Assembly (NCBI GenBank): GCA_905182995.1
Contig: CAJJDP010000027.1
Location: 584,472 to 648,471, forward strand
Source of the DNA: Paramecium octaurelia
Lineage: Eukaryota; Ciliophora; Oligohymenophorea; Peniculida; Parameciidae
Direction of reading: 5' to 3'
Length of the DNA stretch: 64,000 nt
Shown here: positions 48,441 to 61,190 of the stretch, in pieces
How positions within the stretch are numbered: position 1 is the first letter of the stretch
Layout of the letters: each line of letters opens with the position of its first letter
The notes under the pieces: model-generated
Told to the model about the DNA's origin: nothing
The model's input: the letters and a program-made list of their open reading frames with translations, nothing else
The model's database searches: none
Translations under genes and position numbers: made by a program

Positions 48441-49390
48441 ATGGCTAACTTTATTCAAATCCAATTATATTCTATTAATCAAGGTATAATTTAAAACACA
48501 ATCTTATTATATCTTGTGTTGTAAATATTAATTTGAACTAAGAATATGTTATTATAATTTGATGGCAGTGTTTTATTTAGTTAAACAGCAAAGCAAAGGT
48601 AATTACAAAGATCCAATAAAGTATTATCATAAAGGATTAGACAAACTTATAGGAAATCTTTGTCAAAAGAACAGAGGGATCTCATAAACAAAGTAGGATT
48701 AGCAAGAGTTTGATAATGGAAATAAATGATATTATCAATGATATTTGGTACTTTAAATTGGCCAGGAAATATGAATAAACACTATAACACTACAGAGAAT
48801 ATAAAATCATAAGAAATAAGTTGGATAAATATTTTCAAAAACAACATCAAAAAGCTAAAATATTCATATGCTAACAATCGATAAATAAATTAAGTATAAA
48901 GAGGAAATTGCTGAATTTTTTACTCTTTGTTAATGAAGGATGATAAAGGGTTAAGGCCAAACATATTATCAAATATTTTCAAGATTTACTTGAAAAGCCA
49001 ATCAAAGTAGATTTGCCTTAAGAACTTTAAAATAGATTAGATGAAATAATTTTTTTAAAGGATATATAATTGCGAATATTGAATCAAAATATATACACAA
49101 TTGTTATAAATATTTTTAACAAATAGCATTTTGTTCTAACTTGTTATTTGAATACTATAGAAGATATATCTATAAATAATATCTATAGGCGCGAAAATGA
49201 TTATACAATGAAATTGAGATTAGAAATAAACTAATGTTTGACCATTTAATTAGATTATTTGTTCTCATTATCATAATATAATTTATTTTGTTTCAGTCCT
49301 TTTCATAAGATTTCATTTATAATTATTATGGTAGAAACGAAGAATAATCAAAATAAGAATAAATTTTCTAAATAATATAATATATAATGA
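48441..49390 (+). CDS. Hypothetical protein, spans the left edge of the 4-kb tandem repeat
   Basis: The best model has ATG 48441 (MANFIQIQLYSINQ), introns of 22 nt (about 48512-48533), 16-19 nt and 27 nt, and TGA 49388-49390, for about 294 residues. The middle (IMEINDIINDIWYFKLARKY, then QHYREYKIIRNKLDKYFQKQ) is clearly protein-like and helical. The C-terminal 90 codons run across base 49125, where the repeated unit begins. No domain was recognised. The stop is 35 bp from the convergent WD40 gene. Exon joins are uncertain. Confidence 0.45.
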
Positions 49391-49424
49391 ATATAATGCT
49401 AATTTGGAATGTGATAAATATTCA

Positions 49425-50984
49425 TCACCATTTGATTTCGTGTATTTGATATTTCTTGAGATCTTCAACATATGCTATCAAGTATTTGCCATCATTAGAT
49501 AATGTTGCAAAACACAAGTTTGTCTCATATTTTTATTTTGTAACAATTGTTACATCAGCATCAGTGATCTTGATAATATAAATATGTCGCTTGAATCTCA
49601 ACAGATATACTTTCTTTTATTAATTATAGCTGATGGGATTCAGATGATAATCAACATATTCTTCATCAATTTCCAATTAGAAGGTTTTCTTATTATTATT
49701 TTCAAACTTGCCATCTCTTTATGATTTATAGAAAAACATCTAATCGTTAGCTTTTTAATCGCAGCCCATCCAAACAAACTAGTCATCAGAAATAAAAGCA
49801 ACTTTTGTTCCATAAGTTTATTAATTAATTTCTTGAATAAATTTCCATTTTTGAGTTTAGTCATCCTTTGTCCAAATTAGAATTTTATTGTCCGCCCCAC
49901 AAGTTACCATTCTTGTTTCTTTTGAATTTAAGGTTACATCAAATATTGTATTTTAATGATTGTTCTCCAATGAATAATTATAGGTTATTTAATTTTTATT
50001 GAAATCCACACTCCAAAAATCAATTTCGCAATTAGCACCAGCTAAAATCAATTCTGTTTCCTCTTTATTTAAAACTATGCAATTAGTCCAATATGATGGT
50101 TTTTTTAAGGATTCCCATTCCTTTTCATTCTTTTACTTCCAAATTATTAGGGATCCGCATTCTGCTGCAGATATAAAACTGTTCTTAACTTTGTTACTAG
50201 TCACAATTCGTGTTACAGATAATGCATGGCCATTAAGTTTTGTATGCTCTTACATTTTTCCCTAATTGAAGATCCAAACTTTAATTTGTTTTCCACATCC
50301 AGTAAAAAGCAATTCTTAAGAAAAGGTTAAAGCATAGCAAGGATCTCTTTGTTTTTAAGTGTCACTCAACTCTAAATTTAAAGGTTTATTTATTTCCTCA
50401 TAATTCCTTCTATAAAATTCTTGAGTTTTCTTTAAGACATTTTCTGACATTTTCTCTAGGTTTGAAGGAAATGTTTCCAATTTTCTTTTCAAATTTCCAA
50501 ATGAATTGATTATTTGTTATCTGATTTTCTTTACAATATCGTTTTCCTCTGTTGATTAATCTTTTTTTTTAATATAGATTTCCAGTTCTTCAAAGAAACT
50601 GTACTCTAAGTTTTATTTTTTTTAATCTTTTAAAGAAGCTGTTAATTTCTTCACATTGTTTTTAATTGATTCAAAATAATCATTTATTTTTTCCATAACA
50701 CTATCAACATTCTTTTCTAAGTTTTCTGCCTATTCTAAACTTTCAACCAACAATTTATTTCTGTTTTCACATCTCTTTATCTTTTCGTTTTGCAAAGCTT
50801 CAACTACTGCTTAATAATCCTCAACATTAGCATTTTGTTATTCTAACTCACACATATTGCAGGCTAATCTCGAATTAAGGTTTGTATTTTGATCCATTAT
50901 AACCTTTTCTGGTTTATTTTTATGCGCTTAGCAAACCAAATCAAGAGGTGCATCAATCATTTTAGGTAGAAATTCGGTGTTCAT
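49425..50984 (-). CDS. WD40-repeat protein with N-terminal Cys/His and coiled-coil region (copy A)
   Basis: An intron-free 519-codon frame. The N-terminus has a Cys/His set reminiscent of a zinc-binding B-box (CQAH, later CNMC), followed by a coiled coil of about 150 residues. The C-terminal 270 residues form WD40 repeats: CYALTFSQELLFTGCGKQIK ending in VWIF, then GHALSVTRIV with LIIWKQ, INCIVLNKEE-type strands with DFWSVD, DVTLNSKETRMVTCGADNKI ending in IWTK. WD40 propellers are protein-interaction platforms; this architecture (zinc motif, coiled coil, propeller) is frequent in ciliates. The gene is repeated in copy B and partly in C. Confidence 0.8.
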
Positions 50985-51195
50985 TAATTTTAATATTGAA
51001 TTATTTAATTCTATAAATCATTTTTATATCACGCATAATTCAAATAAATTATATTTATCAAGACTTGATGTTATTATTTATTAACATAATAAAAATATAC
51101 TTTGTATTTAGAAATTAGATCTATGTCTGTTTAATAATTGTTAAAAAAATACATTTTAATGATTAATATATTATTTATAACATAATACAAATCAA

Positions 51196-52061
51196 TCAAA
51201 CTTATACGACACGTGTATGTTTTTTAACCGTTCCAAAATATCTATCCCCAAAATCGCCTATTCCAGGAGCCAGATAATTAATCTCTTTTATCAGTATTGG
51301 ATCAACTTGAGCTGTTATGATTTTAATGTTTGGATACTCTTTAAAGACTTTATTCAACCCTTGTTCACAACTAACCAAAGTTAAAAATATAATATTTTCT
51401 TCCTTTACACCATAATTTTATAATATCTTTAATGCCATACTTGCACTTCCTCCCGTTCCAAGCATTGGGTCAACCATAATAATTTATTACTCCTGAATAT
51501 TCTCTGGAAGTTTCTCAAAGAAATATTTTGGCATCGATGTCTCTTCGTTTCTTTGAATCAATATTTATCCAATTGACGCCCCTTAAATCACTCTTAAACC
51601 TTCATTTAAGAATGCATTTCCTGATCTTAGAATACTTACAATACAGATTCTAAAATAAATAAAATATCTACTCTTCATCAGAGAATTTCACTTCATTTGC
51701 ATCATAAAAGCCCAAAGGTGATTGTTTTATAGAATTTTTTCTTTACAATTGAGCCAAAGCTTATTCCATCAAGATTCTAATCAATCTATCTGCATTCTTT
51801 CTGAATGTCTAAAATATCTTTTTTTTAAATTACCACAATATCAGAATTAGATTCTCTCATCAAAGATAGAATATGTTCAGTCTAATTTCTGTTGAGAATT
51901 GATAAGTTTTGATGTTTTTTTAATAAGTTATGTAATTCATCTTCACTTAGAAAATTGTAATGCTGCAACCTATCATGAGAATGGACATTTTGAGAACAAA
52001 CTACAAAGACTCCCTTAGCTAATCCTAAGCAACAGGCTAACTTTGTGAGGTTTTTAAACAT
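51196..52061 (-). CDS. Uracil phosphoribosyltransferase (copy A)
   Basis: Introns at 51809-51833 and 51650-51671 give 272 residues. The enzyme core is clear: RKNADRLIRILMEQAL helix, ICIVSILRSGNAFLNEGLR, GQILIQRNEETSMPKYFFEK, the PRPP-binding loop MVDPMLGTGGSA, and the uracil-binding end APGIGDFGDRYFGT. UPRT converts uracil and PRPP to UMP in pyrimidine salvage. The N-terminal ~75 residues precede the usual core and begin with a mildly hydrophobic segment (MFKNLTKLACCLGLAKGVFV), whose role is unknown. Copies B and C are complete; D lacks the last ~18 codons. Confidence 0.92.
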
Positions 52062-53024
52062 TTTTAATATACTTTATTATTCATAATTTAGAACCAAACC
52101 ATAAGAATTTGAATAATTAATTTTTTATTAAATCAAATATCTTCTTATATTATATCAGATCATAATTTAATAATATTGTTATTTATAATATATTGATAAA
52201 TATTTAATATCCATATTATTAGAGTATATGATGTGGCTTTTATCTTCATCGAAATAAACTCTTTTGATAATGTAGATAAAATGAGAATTTCGATATCTTA
52301 TGTTATTTTAGTATTATATAATTCTACGATTTCGATGAATTGCAGATTTTTGGTTCACAATTAATTGAAACTAAAATGCAATTAAATTATGTATAATTGA
52401 TAATTCTATTTAATAGGTACTACAAATACAAAAGTTACTAAAATTTCTATATTTAGTGGGATTTATTTGTAGTGAGAGCATTAATATTCAATAGAAGCTC
52501 AACCTATTGAGAGAATTTTGTGAATTACATTTTAGTAACCTCAAGTAGATGATATTATAATCAGAATCTATTTTTGATTAAGTTCTAATCTCATATCATT
52601 CATATAAAATTGGTTTTTCTATTTTAAACAATTAGTCTTTTTCATTAGCCTGCAATTTAAGGCTTTATTATGATCATTCTGATATTTAGTTGTTGGAGAA
52701 TTAAAGAATAAATATATATAAAATAAGAATATTTATTTACATAAATTATTGTTTTGATTGATTTATGCTAAAGAAAAATAATTCTTAATCGAATTATTAA
52801 ATCAAATATAATTTAAATTGTTTCTTATAATTGTAAATATTTAATAAAATAGACATTTTCAAAACCTGAATAAAATTATATTGTAGAAATTTAGTTATTA
52901 TTATACTAAAAGGCTTTTTAATTATTTTCAATCAAAATTATCTGAATGGTTTAATAAATAAAATATGTATGTATTGTTGTTTAAATATCATTATTTAATA
53001 TAAGAATGCTTTTAAATGTAATAA
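52062..53024. other. Spacer without recognised gene
   Basis: About 960 bp, A+T-rich, between the UPRT start and the membrane-protein gene's 3' end. No frame is convincing in either strand. It recurs in copies C and D, and its first part in copy B. Confidence 0.4.
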
Positions 53025-53143
53025 TCAATTTACTTTTAGTTATGGAATTTTAATATTCATTTGGCTTCCTACTCTGAACTCTTCATTTATTGATAACGGA
53101 CTCATTTATTTCATGCATAAAAACCCATCATTTTTATCAAATA
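53025..53143 (-). pseudogene. Truncated 3' end of the ciliate membrane-protein gene
   Basis: It corresponds to 61072-61190, the last ~39 codons of the gene at 61072-62585. It is cut at the repeat junction 53143/53144, so this copy has no 5' part. Confidence 0.8.
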
Positions 53144-53409
53144 AGCATTTTGTTCTAACTTGTTATTTGAATACTATAGAAGATATATCTATAAATAATA
53201 TCTATAGGCGCGAAAATGATTATACAATGAAATTGAGATTAGAAATAAACTAATGTTTGACCATTTAATTAGATTATTTGTTCTCATTATCATAATATAA
53301 TTTATTTTGTTTCAGTCCTTTTCATAAGATTTCATTTATAATTATTATGGTAGAAACGAAGAATAATCAAAATAAGAATAAATTTTCTAAATAATATAAT
53401 ATATAATGA
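53144..53409 (+). pseudogene. Truncated 3' part of the hypothetical gene at 48441
   Basis: Equivalent of 49125-49390 without its 5' exons, created at the tandem junction. Confidence 0.6.
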
Positions 53410-53443
53410 ATATAATGCTAATTTGGAATGTGATAAATATTCA

Positions 53444-55003
53444 TCACCATTTGATTTCGTGTATTTGATATTTCTTGAGATCTTCAACATATGCTATCAA
53501 GTATTTGCCATCATTAGATAATGTTGCAAAACACAAGTTTGTCTCATATTTTTATTTTGTAACAATTGTTACATCAGCATCAGTGATCTTGATAATATAA
53601 ATATGTCGCTTGAATCTCAACAGATATACTTTCTTTTATTAATTATAGCTGATGGGATTCAGATGATAATCAACATATTCTTCATCAATTTCCAATTAGA
53701 AGGTTTTCTTATTATTATTTTCAAACTTGCCATCTCTTTATGATTTATAGAAAAACATCTAATCGTTAGCTTTTTAATCGCAGCCCATCCAAACAAACTA
53801 GTCATCAGAAATAAAAGCAACTTTTGTTCCATAAGTTTATTAATTAATTTCTTGAATAAATTTCCATTTTTGAGTTTAGTCATCCTTTGTCCAAATTAGA
53901 ATTTTATTGTCCGCCCCACAAGTTACCATTCTTGTTTCTTTTGAATTTAAGGTTACATCAAATATTGTATTTTAATGATTGTTCTCCAATGAATAATTAT
54001 AGGTTATTTAATTTTTATTGAAATCCACACTCCAAAAATCAATTTCGCAATTAGCACCAGCTAAAATCAATTCTGTTTCCTCTTTATTTAAAACTATGCA
54101 ATTAGTCCAATATGATGGTTTTTTTAAGGATTCCCATTCCTTTTCATTCTTTTACTTCCAAATTATTAGGGATCCGCATTCTGCTGCAGATATAAAACTG
54201 TTCTTAACTTTGTTACTAGTCACAATTCGTGTTACAGATAATGCATGGCCATTAAGTTTTGTATGCTCTTACATTTTTCCCTAATTGAAGATCCAAACTT
54301 TAATTTGTTTTCCACATCCAGTAAAAAGCAATTCTTAAGAAAAGGTTAAAGCATAGCAAGGATCTCTTTGTTTTTAAGTGTCACTCAACTCTAAATTTAA
54401 AGGTTTATTTATTTCCTCATAATTCCTTCTATAAAATTCTTGAGTTTTCTTTAAGACATTTTCTGACATTTTCTCTAGGTTTGAAGGAAATGTTTCCAAT
54501 TTTCTTTTCAAATTTCCAAATGAATTGATTATTTGTTATCTGATTTTCTTTACAATATCGTTTTCCTCTGTTGATTAATCTTTTTTTTTAATATAGATTT
54601 CCAGTTCTTCAAAGAAACTGTACTCTAAGTTTTATTTTTTTTAATCTTTTAAAGAAGCTGTTAATTTCTTCACATTGTTTTTAATTGATTCAAAATAATC
54701 ATTTATTTTTTCCATAACACTATCAACATTCTTTTCTAAGTTTTCTGCCTATTCTAAACTTTCAACCAACAATTTATTTCTGTTTTCACATCTCTTTATC
54801 TTTTCGTTTTGCAAAGCTTCAACTACTGCTTAATAATCCTCAACATTAGCATTTTGTTATTCTAACTCACACATATTGCAGGCTAATCTCGAATTAAGGT
54901 TTGTATTTTGATCCATTATAACCTTTTCTGGTTTATTTTTATGCGCTTAGCAAACCAAATCAAGAGGTGCATCAATCATTTTAGGTAGAAATTCGGTGTT
55001 CAT
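53444..55003 (-). CDS. WD40-repeat protein (copy B)
   Basis: Same 519-codon gene as at 49425-50984, complete, with no difference noticed. If the tandem repeat is real, this is a second functional copy with its own upstream sequence. Confidence 0.75.
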
Positions 55004-55214
55004 TAATTTTAATATTGAATTATTTAATTCTATAAATCATTTTTATATCACGCATAATTCAAATAAATTATATTTATCAAGACTTGATGTTATTATTTAT
55101 TAACATAATAAAAATATACTTTGTATTTAGAAATTAGATCTATGTCTGTTTAATAATTGTTAAAAAAATACATTTTAATGATTAATATATTATTTATAAC
55201 ATAATACAAATCAA

Positions 55215-56080
55215 TCAAACTTATACGACACGTGTATGTTTTTTAACCGTTCCAAAATATCTATCCCCAAAATCGCCTATTCCAGGAGCCAGATAATTAA
55301 TCTCTTTTATCAGTATTGGATCAACTTGAGCTGTTATGATTTTAATGTTTGGATACTCTTTAAAGACTTTATTCAACCCTTGTTCACAACTAACCAAAGT
55401 TAAAAATATAATATTTTCTTCCTTTACACCATAATTTTATAATATCTTTAATGCCATACTTGCACTTCCTCCCGTTCCAAGCATTGGGTCAACCATAATA
55501 ATTTATTACTCCTGAATATTCTCTGGAAGTTTCTCAAAGAAATATTTTGGCATCGATGTCTCTTCGTTTCTTTGAATCAATATTTATCCAATTGACGCCC
55601 CTTAAATCACTCTTAAACCTTCATTTAAGAATGCATTTCCTGATCTTAGAATACTTACAATACAGATTCTAAAATAAATAAAATATCTACTCTTCATCAG
55701 AGAATTTCACTTCATTTGCATCATAAAAGCCCAAAGGTGATTGTTTTATAGAATTTTTTCTTTACAATTGAGCCAAAGCTTATTCCATCAAGATTCTAAT
55801 CAATCTATCTGCATTCTTTCTGAATGTCTAAAATATCTTTTTTTTAAATTACCACAATATCAGAATTAGATTCTCTCATCAAAGATAGAATATGTTCAGT
55901 CTAATTTCTGTTGAGAATTGATAAGTTTTGATGTTTTTTTAATAAGTTATGTAATTCATCTTCACTTAGAAAATTGTAATGCTGCAACCTATCATGAGAA
56001 TGGACATTTTGAGAACAAACTACAAAGACTCCCTTAGCTAATCCTAAGCAACAGGCTAACTTTGTGAGGTTTTTAAACAT
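55215..56080 (-). CDS. Uracil phosphoribosyltransferase (copy B)
   Basis: Complete duplicate of the UPRT gene at 51196-52061, including both introns and the PRPP loop. Confidence 0.85.
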
Positions 56081-56266
56081 TTTTAATATACTTTATTATT
56101 CATAATTTAGAACCAAACCATAAGAATTTGAATAATTAATTTTTTATTAAATCAAATATCTTCTTATATTATATCAGATCATAATTTAATAATATTGTTA
56201 TTTATAATATATTGATAAATATTTAATATCCATATTATTAGAGTATATGATGTGGCTTTTATCTTN

Positions 56267-57331
56267 TTTTGAATTTAAGGTTACATCAAATATTGTATTT
56301 TAATGATTGTTCTCCAATGAATAATTATAGGTTATTTAATTTTTATTGAAATCCACACTCCAAAAATCAATTTCGCAATTAGCACCAGCTAAAATCAATT
56401 CTGTTTCCTCTTTATTTAAAACTATGCAATTAGTCCAATATGATGGTTTTTTTAAGGATTCCCATTCCTTTTCATTCTTTTACTTCCAAATTATTAGGGA
56501 TCCGCATTCTGCTGCAGATATAAAACTGTTCTTAACTTTGTTACTAGTCACAATTCGTGTTACAGATAATGCATGGCCATTAAGTTTTGTATGCTCTTAC
56601 ATTTTTCCCTAATTGAAGATCCAAACTTTAATTTGTTTTCCACATCCAGTAAAAAGCAATTCTTAAGAAAAGGTTAAAGCATAGCAAGGATCTCTTTGTT
56701 TTTAAGTGTCACTCAACTCTAAATTTAAAGGTTTATTTATTTCCTCATAATTCCTTCTATAAAATTCTTGAGTTTTCTTTAAGACATTTTCTGACATTTT
56801 CTCTAGGTTTGAAGGAAATGTTTCCAATTTTCTTTTCAAATTTCCAAATGAATTGATTATTTGTTATCTGATTTTCTTTACAATATCGTTTTCCTCTGTT
56901 GATTAATCTTTTTTTTTAATATAGATTTCCAGTTCTTCAAAGAAACTGTACTCTAAGTTTTATTTTTTTTAATCTTTTAAAGAAGCTGTTAATTTCTTCA
57001 CATTGTTTTTAATTGATTCAAAATAATCATTTATTTTTTCCATAACACTATCAACATTCTTTTCTAAGTTTTCTGCCTATTCTAAACTTTCAACCAACAA
57101 TTTATTTCTGTTTTCACATCTCTTTATCTTTTCGTTTTGCAAAGCTTCAACTACTGCTTAATAATCCTCAACATTAGCATTTTGTTATTCTAACTCACAC
57201 ATATTGCAGGCTAATCTCGAATTAAGGTTTGTATTTTGATCCATTATAACCTTTTCTGGTTTATTTTTATGCGCTTAGCAAACCAAATCAAGAGGTGCAT
57301 CAATCATTTTAGGTAGAAATTCGGTGTTCAT
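56267..57331 (-). pseudogene. WD40 gene, 3'-truncated (copy C)
   Basis: Begins at the normal ATG (57331) but is cut at the n, losing the last ~165 codons of the propeller. Assembly truncation is likely. Confidence 0.7.
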
Positions 57332-57542
57332 TAATTTTAATATTGAATTATTTAATTCTATAAATCATTTTTATATCACGCATAATTCAAATAAATTATA
57401 TTTATCAAGACTTGATGTTATTATTTATTAACATAATAAAAATATACTTTGTATTTAGAAATTAGATCTATGTCTGTTTAATAATTGTTAAAAAAATACA
57501 TTTTAATGATTAATATATTATTTATAACATAATACAAATCAA

Positions 57543-58408
57543 TCAAACTTATACGACACGTGTATGTTTTTTAACCGTTCCAAAATATCTATCCCCAAAA
57601 TCGCCTATTCCAGGAGCCAGATAATTAATCTCTTTTATCAGTATTGGATCAACTTGAGCTGTTATGATTTTAATGTTTGGATACTCTTTAAAGACTTTAT
57701 TCAACCCTTGTTCACAACTAACCAAAGTTAAAAATATAATATTTTCTTCCTTTACACCATAATTTTATAATATCTTTAATGCCATACTTGCACTTCCTCC
57801 CGTTCCAAGCATTGGGTCAACCATAATAATTTATTACTCCTGAATATTCTCTGGAAGTTTCTCAAAGAAATATTTTGGCATCGATGTCTCTTCGTTTCTT
57901 TGAATCAATATTTATCCAATTGACGCCCCTTAAATCACTCTTAAACCTTCATTTAAGAATGCATTTCCTGATCTTAGAATACTTACAATACAGATTCTAA
58001 AATAAATAAAATATCTACTCTTCATCAGAGAATTTCACTTCATTTGCATCATAAAAGCCCAAAGGTGATTGTTTTATAGAATTTTTTCTTTACAATTGAG
58101 CCAAAGCTTATTCCATCAAGATTCTAATCAATCTATCTGCATTCTTTCTGAATGTCTAAAATATCTTTTTTTTAAATTACCACAATATCAGAATTAGATT
58201 CTCTCATCAAAGATAGAATATGTTCAGTCTAATTTCTGTTGAGAATTGATAAGTTTTGATGTTTTTTTAATAAGTTATGTAATTCATCTTCACTTAGAAA
58301 ATTGTAATGCTGCAACCTATCATGAGAATGGACATTTTGAGAACAAACTACAAAGACTCCCTTAGCTAATCCTAAGCAACAGGCTAACTTTGTGAGGTTT
58401 TTAAACAT
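57543..58408 (-). CDS. Uracil phosphoribosyltransferase (copy C)
   Basis: Complete copy, with no difference noticed from 51196-52061. Probably the same physical gene as copy A or B, represented again by another contig. Confidence 0.7.
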
Positions 58409-59297
58409 TTTTAATATACTTTATTATTCATAATTTAGAACCAAACCATAAGAATTTGAATAATTAATTTTTTATTAAATCAAATATCTTCTTATATTAT
58501 ATCAGATCATAATTTAATAATATTGTTATTTATAATATATTGATAAATATTTAATATCCATATTATTAGAGTATATGATGTGGCTTTTATCTTCATCGAA
58601 ATAAACTCTTTTGATAATGTAGATAAAATGAGAATTTCGATATCTTATGTTATTTTAGTATTATATAATTCTACGATTTCGATGAATTGCAGATTTTTGG
58701 TTCACAATTAATTGAAACTAAAATGCAATTAAATTATGTATAATTGATAATTCTATTTAATAGGTACTACAAATACAAAAGTTACTAAAATTTCTATATT
58801 TAGTGGGATTTATTTGTAGTGAGAGCATTAATATTCAATAGAAGCTCAACCTATTGAGAGAATTTTGTGAATTACATTTTAGTAACCTCAAGTAGATGAT
58901 ATTATAATCAGAATCTATTTTTGATTAAGTTCTAATCTCATATCATTCATATAAAATTGGTTTTTCTATTTTAAACAATTAGTCTTTTTCATTAGCCTGC
59001 AATTTAAGGCTTTATTATGATCATTCTGATATTTAGTTGTTGGAGAATTAAAGAATAAATATATATAAAATAAGAATATTTATTTACATAAATTATTGTT
59101 TTGATTGATTTATGCTAAAGAAAAATAATTCTTAATCGAATTATTAAATCAAATATAATTTAAATTGTTTCTTATAATTGTAAATATTTAATAAAATAGA
59201 CATTTTCAAAACCTGAATAAAATTATATTGTAGAAATTTAGTTATTATTATACTAAAAGGCTTTTTAATTATTTTCAATCAAAATTATCTGAATGGN

Positions 59298-60108
59298 AAA
59301 TCGCCTATTCCAGGAGCCAGATAATTAATCTCTTTTATCAGTATTGGATCAACTTGAGCTGTTATGATTTTAATGTTTGGATACTCTTTAAAGACTTTAT
59401 TCAACCCTTGTTCACAACTAACCAAAGTTAAAAATATAATATTTTCTTCCTTTACACCATAATTTTATAATATCTTTAATGCCATACTTGCACTTCCTCC
59501 CGTTCCAAGCATTGGGTCAACCATAATAATTTATTACTCCTGAATATTCTCTGGAAGTTTCTCAAAGAAATATTTTGGCATCGATGTCTCTTCGTTTCTT
59601 TGAATCAATATTTATCCAATTGACGCCCCTTAAATCACTCTTAAACCTTCATTTAAGAATGCATTTCCTGATCTTAGAATACTTACAATACAGATTCTAA
59701 AATAAATAAAATATCTACTCTTCATCAGAGAATTTCACTTCATTTGCATCATAAAAGCCCAAAGGTGATTGTTTTATAGAATTTTTTCTTTACAATTGAG
59801 CCAAAGCTTATTCCATCAAGATTCTAATCAATCTATCTGCATTCTTTCTGAATGTCTAAAATATCTTTTTTTTAAATTACCACAATATCAGAATTAGATT
59901 CTCTCATCAAAGATAGAATATGTTCAGTCTAATTTCTGTTGAGAATTGATAAGTTTTGATGTTTTTTTAATAAGTTATGTAATTCATCTTCACTTAGAAA
60001 ATTGTAATGCTGCAACCTATCATGAGAATGGACATTTTGAGAACAAACTACAAAGACTCCCTTAGCTAATCCTAAGCAACAGGCTAACTTTGTGAGGTTT
60101 TTAAACAT
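59298..60108 (-). pseudogene. UPRT, 3'-truncated (copy D)
   Basis: Corresponds to 51251-52061; the last 18 codons, after the glycine-rich GDFGDRYFGT region begins, are missing because of the n at 59297. Assembly truncation is likely. Confidence 0.75.
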
Positions 60109-61190
60109 TTTTAATATACTTTATTATTCATAATTTAGAACCAAACCATAAGAATTTGAATAATTAATTTTTTATTAAATCAAATATCTTCTTATATTAT
60201 ATCAGATCATAATTTAATAATATTGTTATTTATAATATATTGATAAATATTTAATATCCATATTATTAGAGTATATGATGTGGCTTTTATCTTCATCGAA
60301 ATAAACTCTTTTGATAATGTAGATAAAATGAGAATTTCGATATCTTATGTTATTTTAGTATTATATAATTCTACGATTTCGATGAATTGCAGATTTTTGG
60401 TTCACAATTAATTGAAACTAAAATGCAATTAAATTATGTATAATTGATAATTCTATTTAATAGGTACTACAAATACAAAAGTTACTAAAATTTCTATATT
60501 TAGTGGGATTTATTTGTAGTGAGAGCATTAATATTCAATAGAAGCTCAACCTATTGAGAGAATTTTGTGAATTACATTTTAGTAACCTCAAGTAGATGAT
60601 ATTATAATCAGAATCTATTTTTGATTAAGTTCTAATCTCATATCATTCATATAAAATTGGTTTTTCTATTTTAAACAATTAGTCTTTTTCATTAGCCTGC
60701 AATTTAAGGCTTTATTATGATCATTCTGATATTTAGTTGTTGGAGAATTAAAGAATAAATATATATAAAATAAGAATATTTATTTACATAAATTATTGTT
60801 TTGATTGATTTATGCTAAAGAAAAATAATTCTTAATCGAATTATTAAATCAAATATAATTTAAATTGTTTCTTATAATTGTAAATATTTAATAAAATAGA
60901 CATTTTCAAAACCTGAATAAAATTATATTGTAGAAATTTAGTTATTATTATACTAAAAGGCTTTTTAATTATTTTCAATCAAAATTATCTGAATGGTTTA
61001 ATAAATAAAATATGTATGTATTGTTGTTTAAATATCATTATTTAATATAAGAATGCTTTTAAATGTAATAATCAATTTACTTTTAGTTATGGAATTTTAA
61101 TATTCATTTGGCTTCCTACTCTGAACTCTTCATTTATTGATAACGGACTCATTTATTTCATGCATAAAAACCCATCATTTTTATCAAATA
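59298..61190. repeat. Repeat copy D, joined to the unique right flank
   Basis: Matches 51251-53143 (offset 8,047); after 61190 the sequence is unique. This copy carries the intact junction with the membrane-protein gene. Confidence 0.9.

Larger units (their letters stand above)
49125..53143. repeat. 4,019-bp tandem repeat unit, copy A
   Basis: The unit contains the 3' part of the gene at 48441, the WD40 gene, the UPRT gene, about 1 kb of spacer and the 3' end of the membrane-protein gene. Copy B starts at 53144 without any n. The left flank (before 49125) and the right flank (after 61190 in copy D) are unique. Confidence 0.9.
53144..56265. repeat. Tandem repeat unit, copy B (incomplete)
   Basis: Matches 49125-52246 at offset 4,019, with no difference noticed. 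It ends at the n at 56266. Confidence 0.9.
56267..59296. repeat. Repeat copy C, flanked by n
   Basis: Matches 49920-52949 (offset 6,347). Both ends are single n characters (56266, 59297), so it is best read as a separate contig tiling the same locus. Confidence 0.9.

Noticed and set aside
53143-53144. Germline-limited IES excision scar at the tandem junction
   Set aside because: Paramecium IES excision leaves a single TA between flanks; this junction joins the end of a unit to its own start and is explained by duplication, not excision.
49125-61190. A four-member UPRT/WD40 gene family
   Set aside because: No difference was noticed between copies, and copies C and D are bounded by n; at most a two-copy tandem is supported by the seamless A-B junction.
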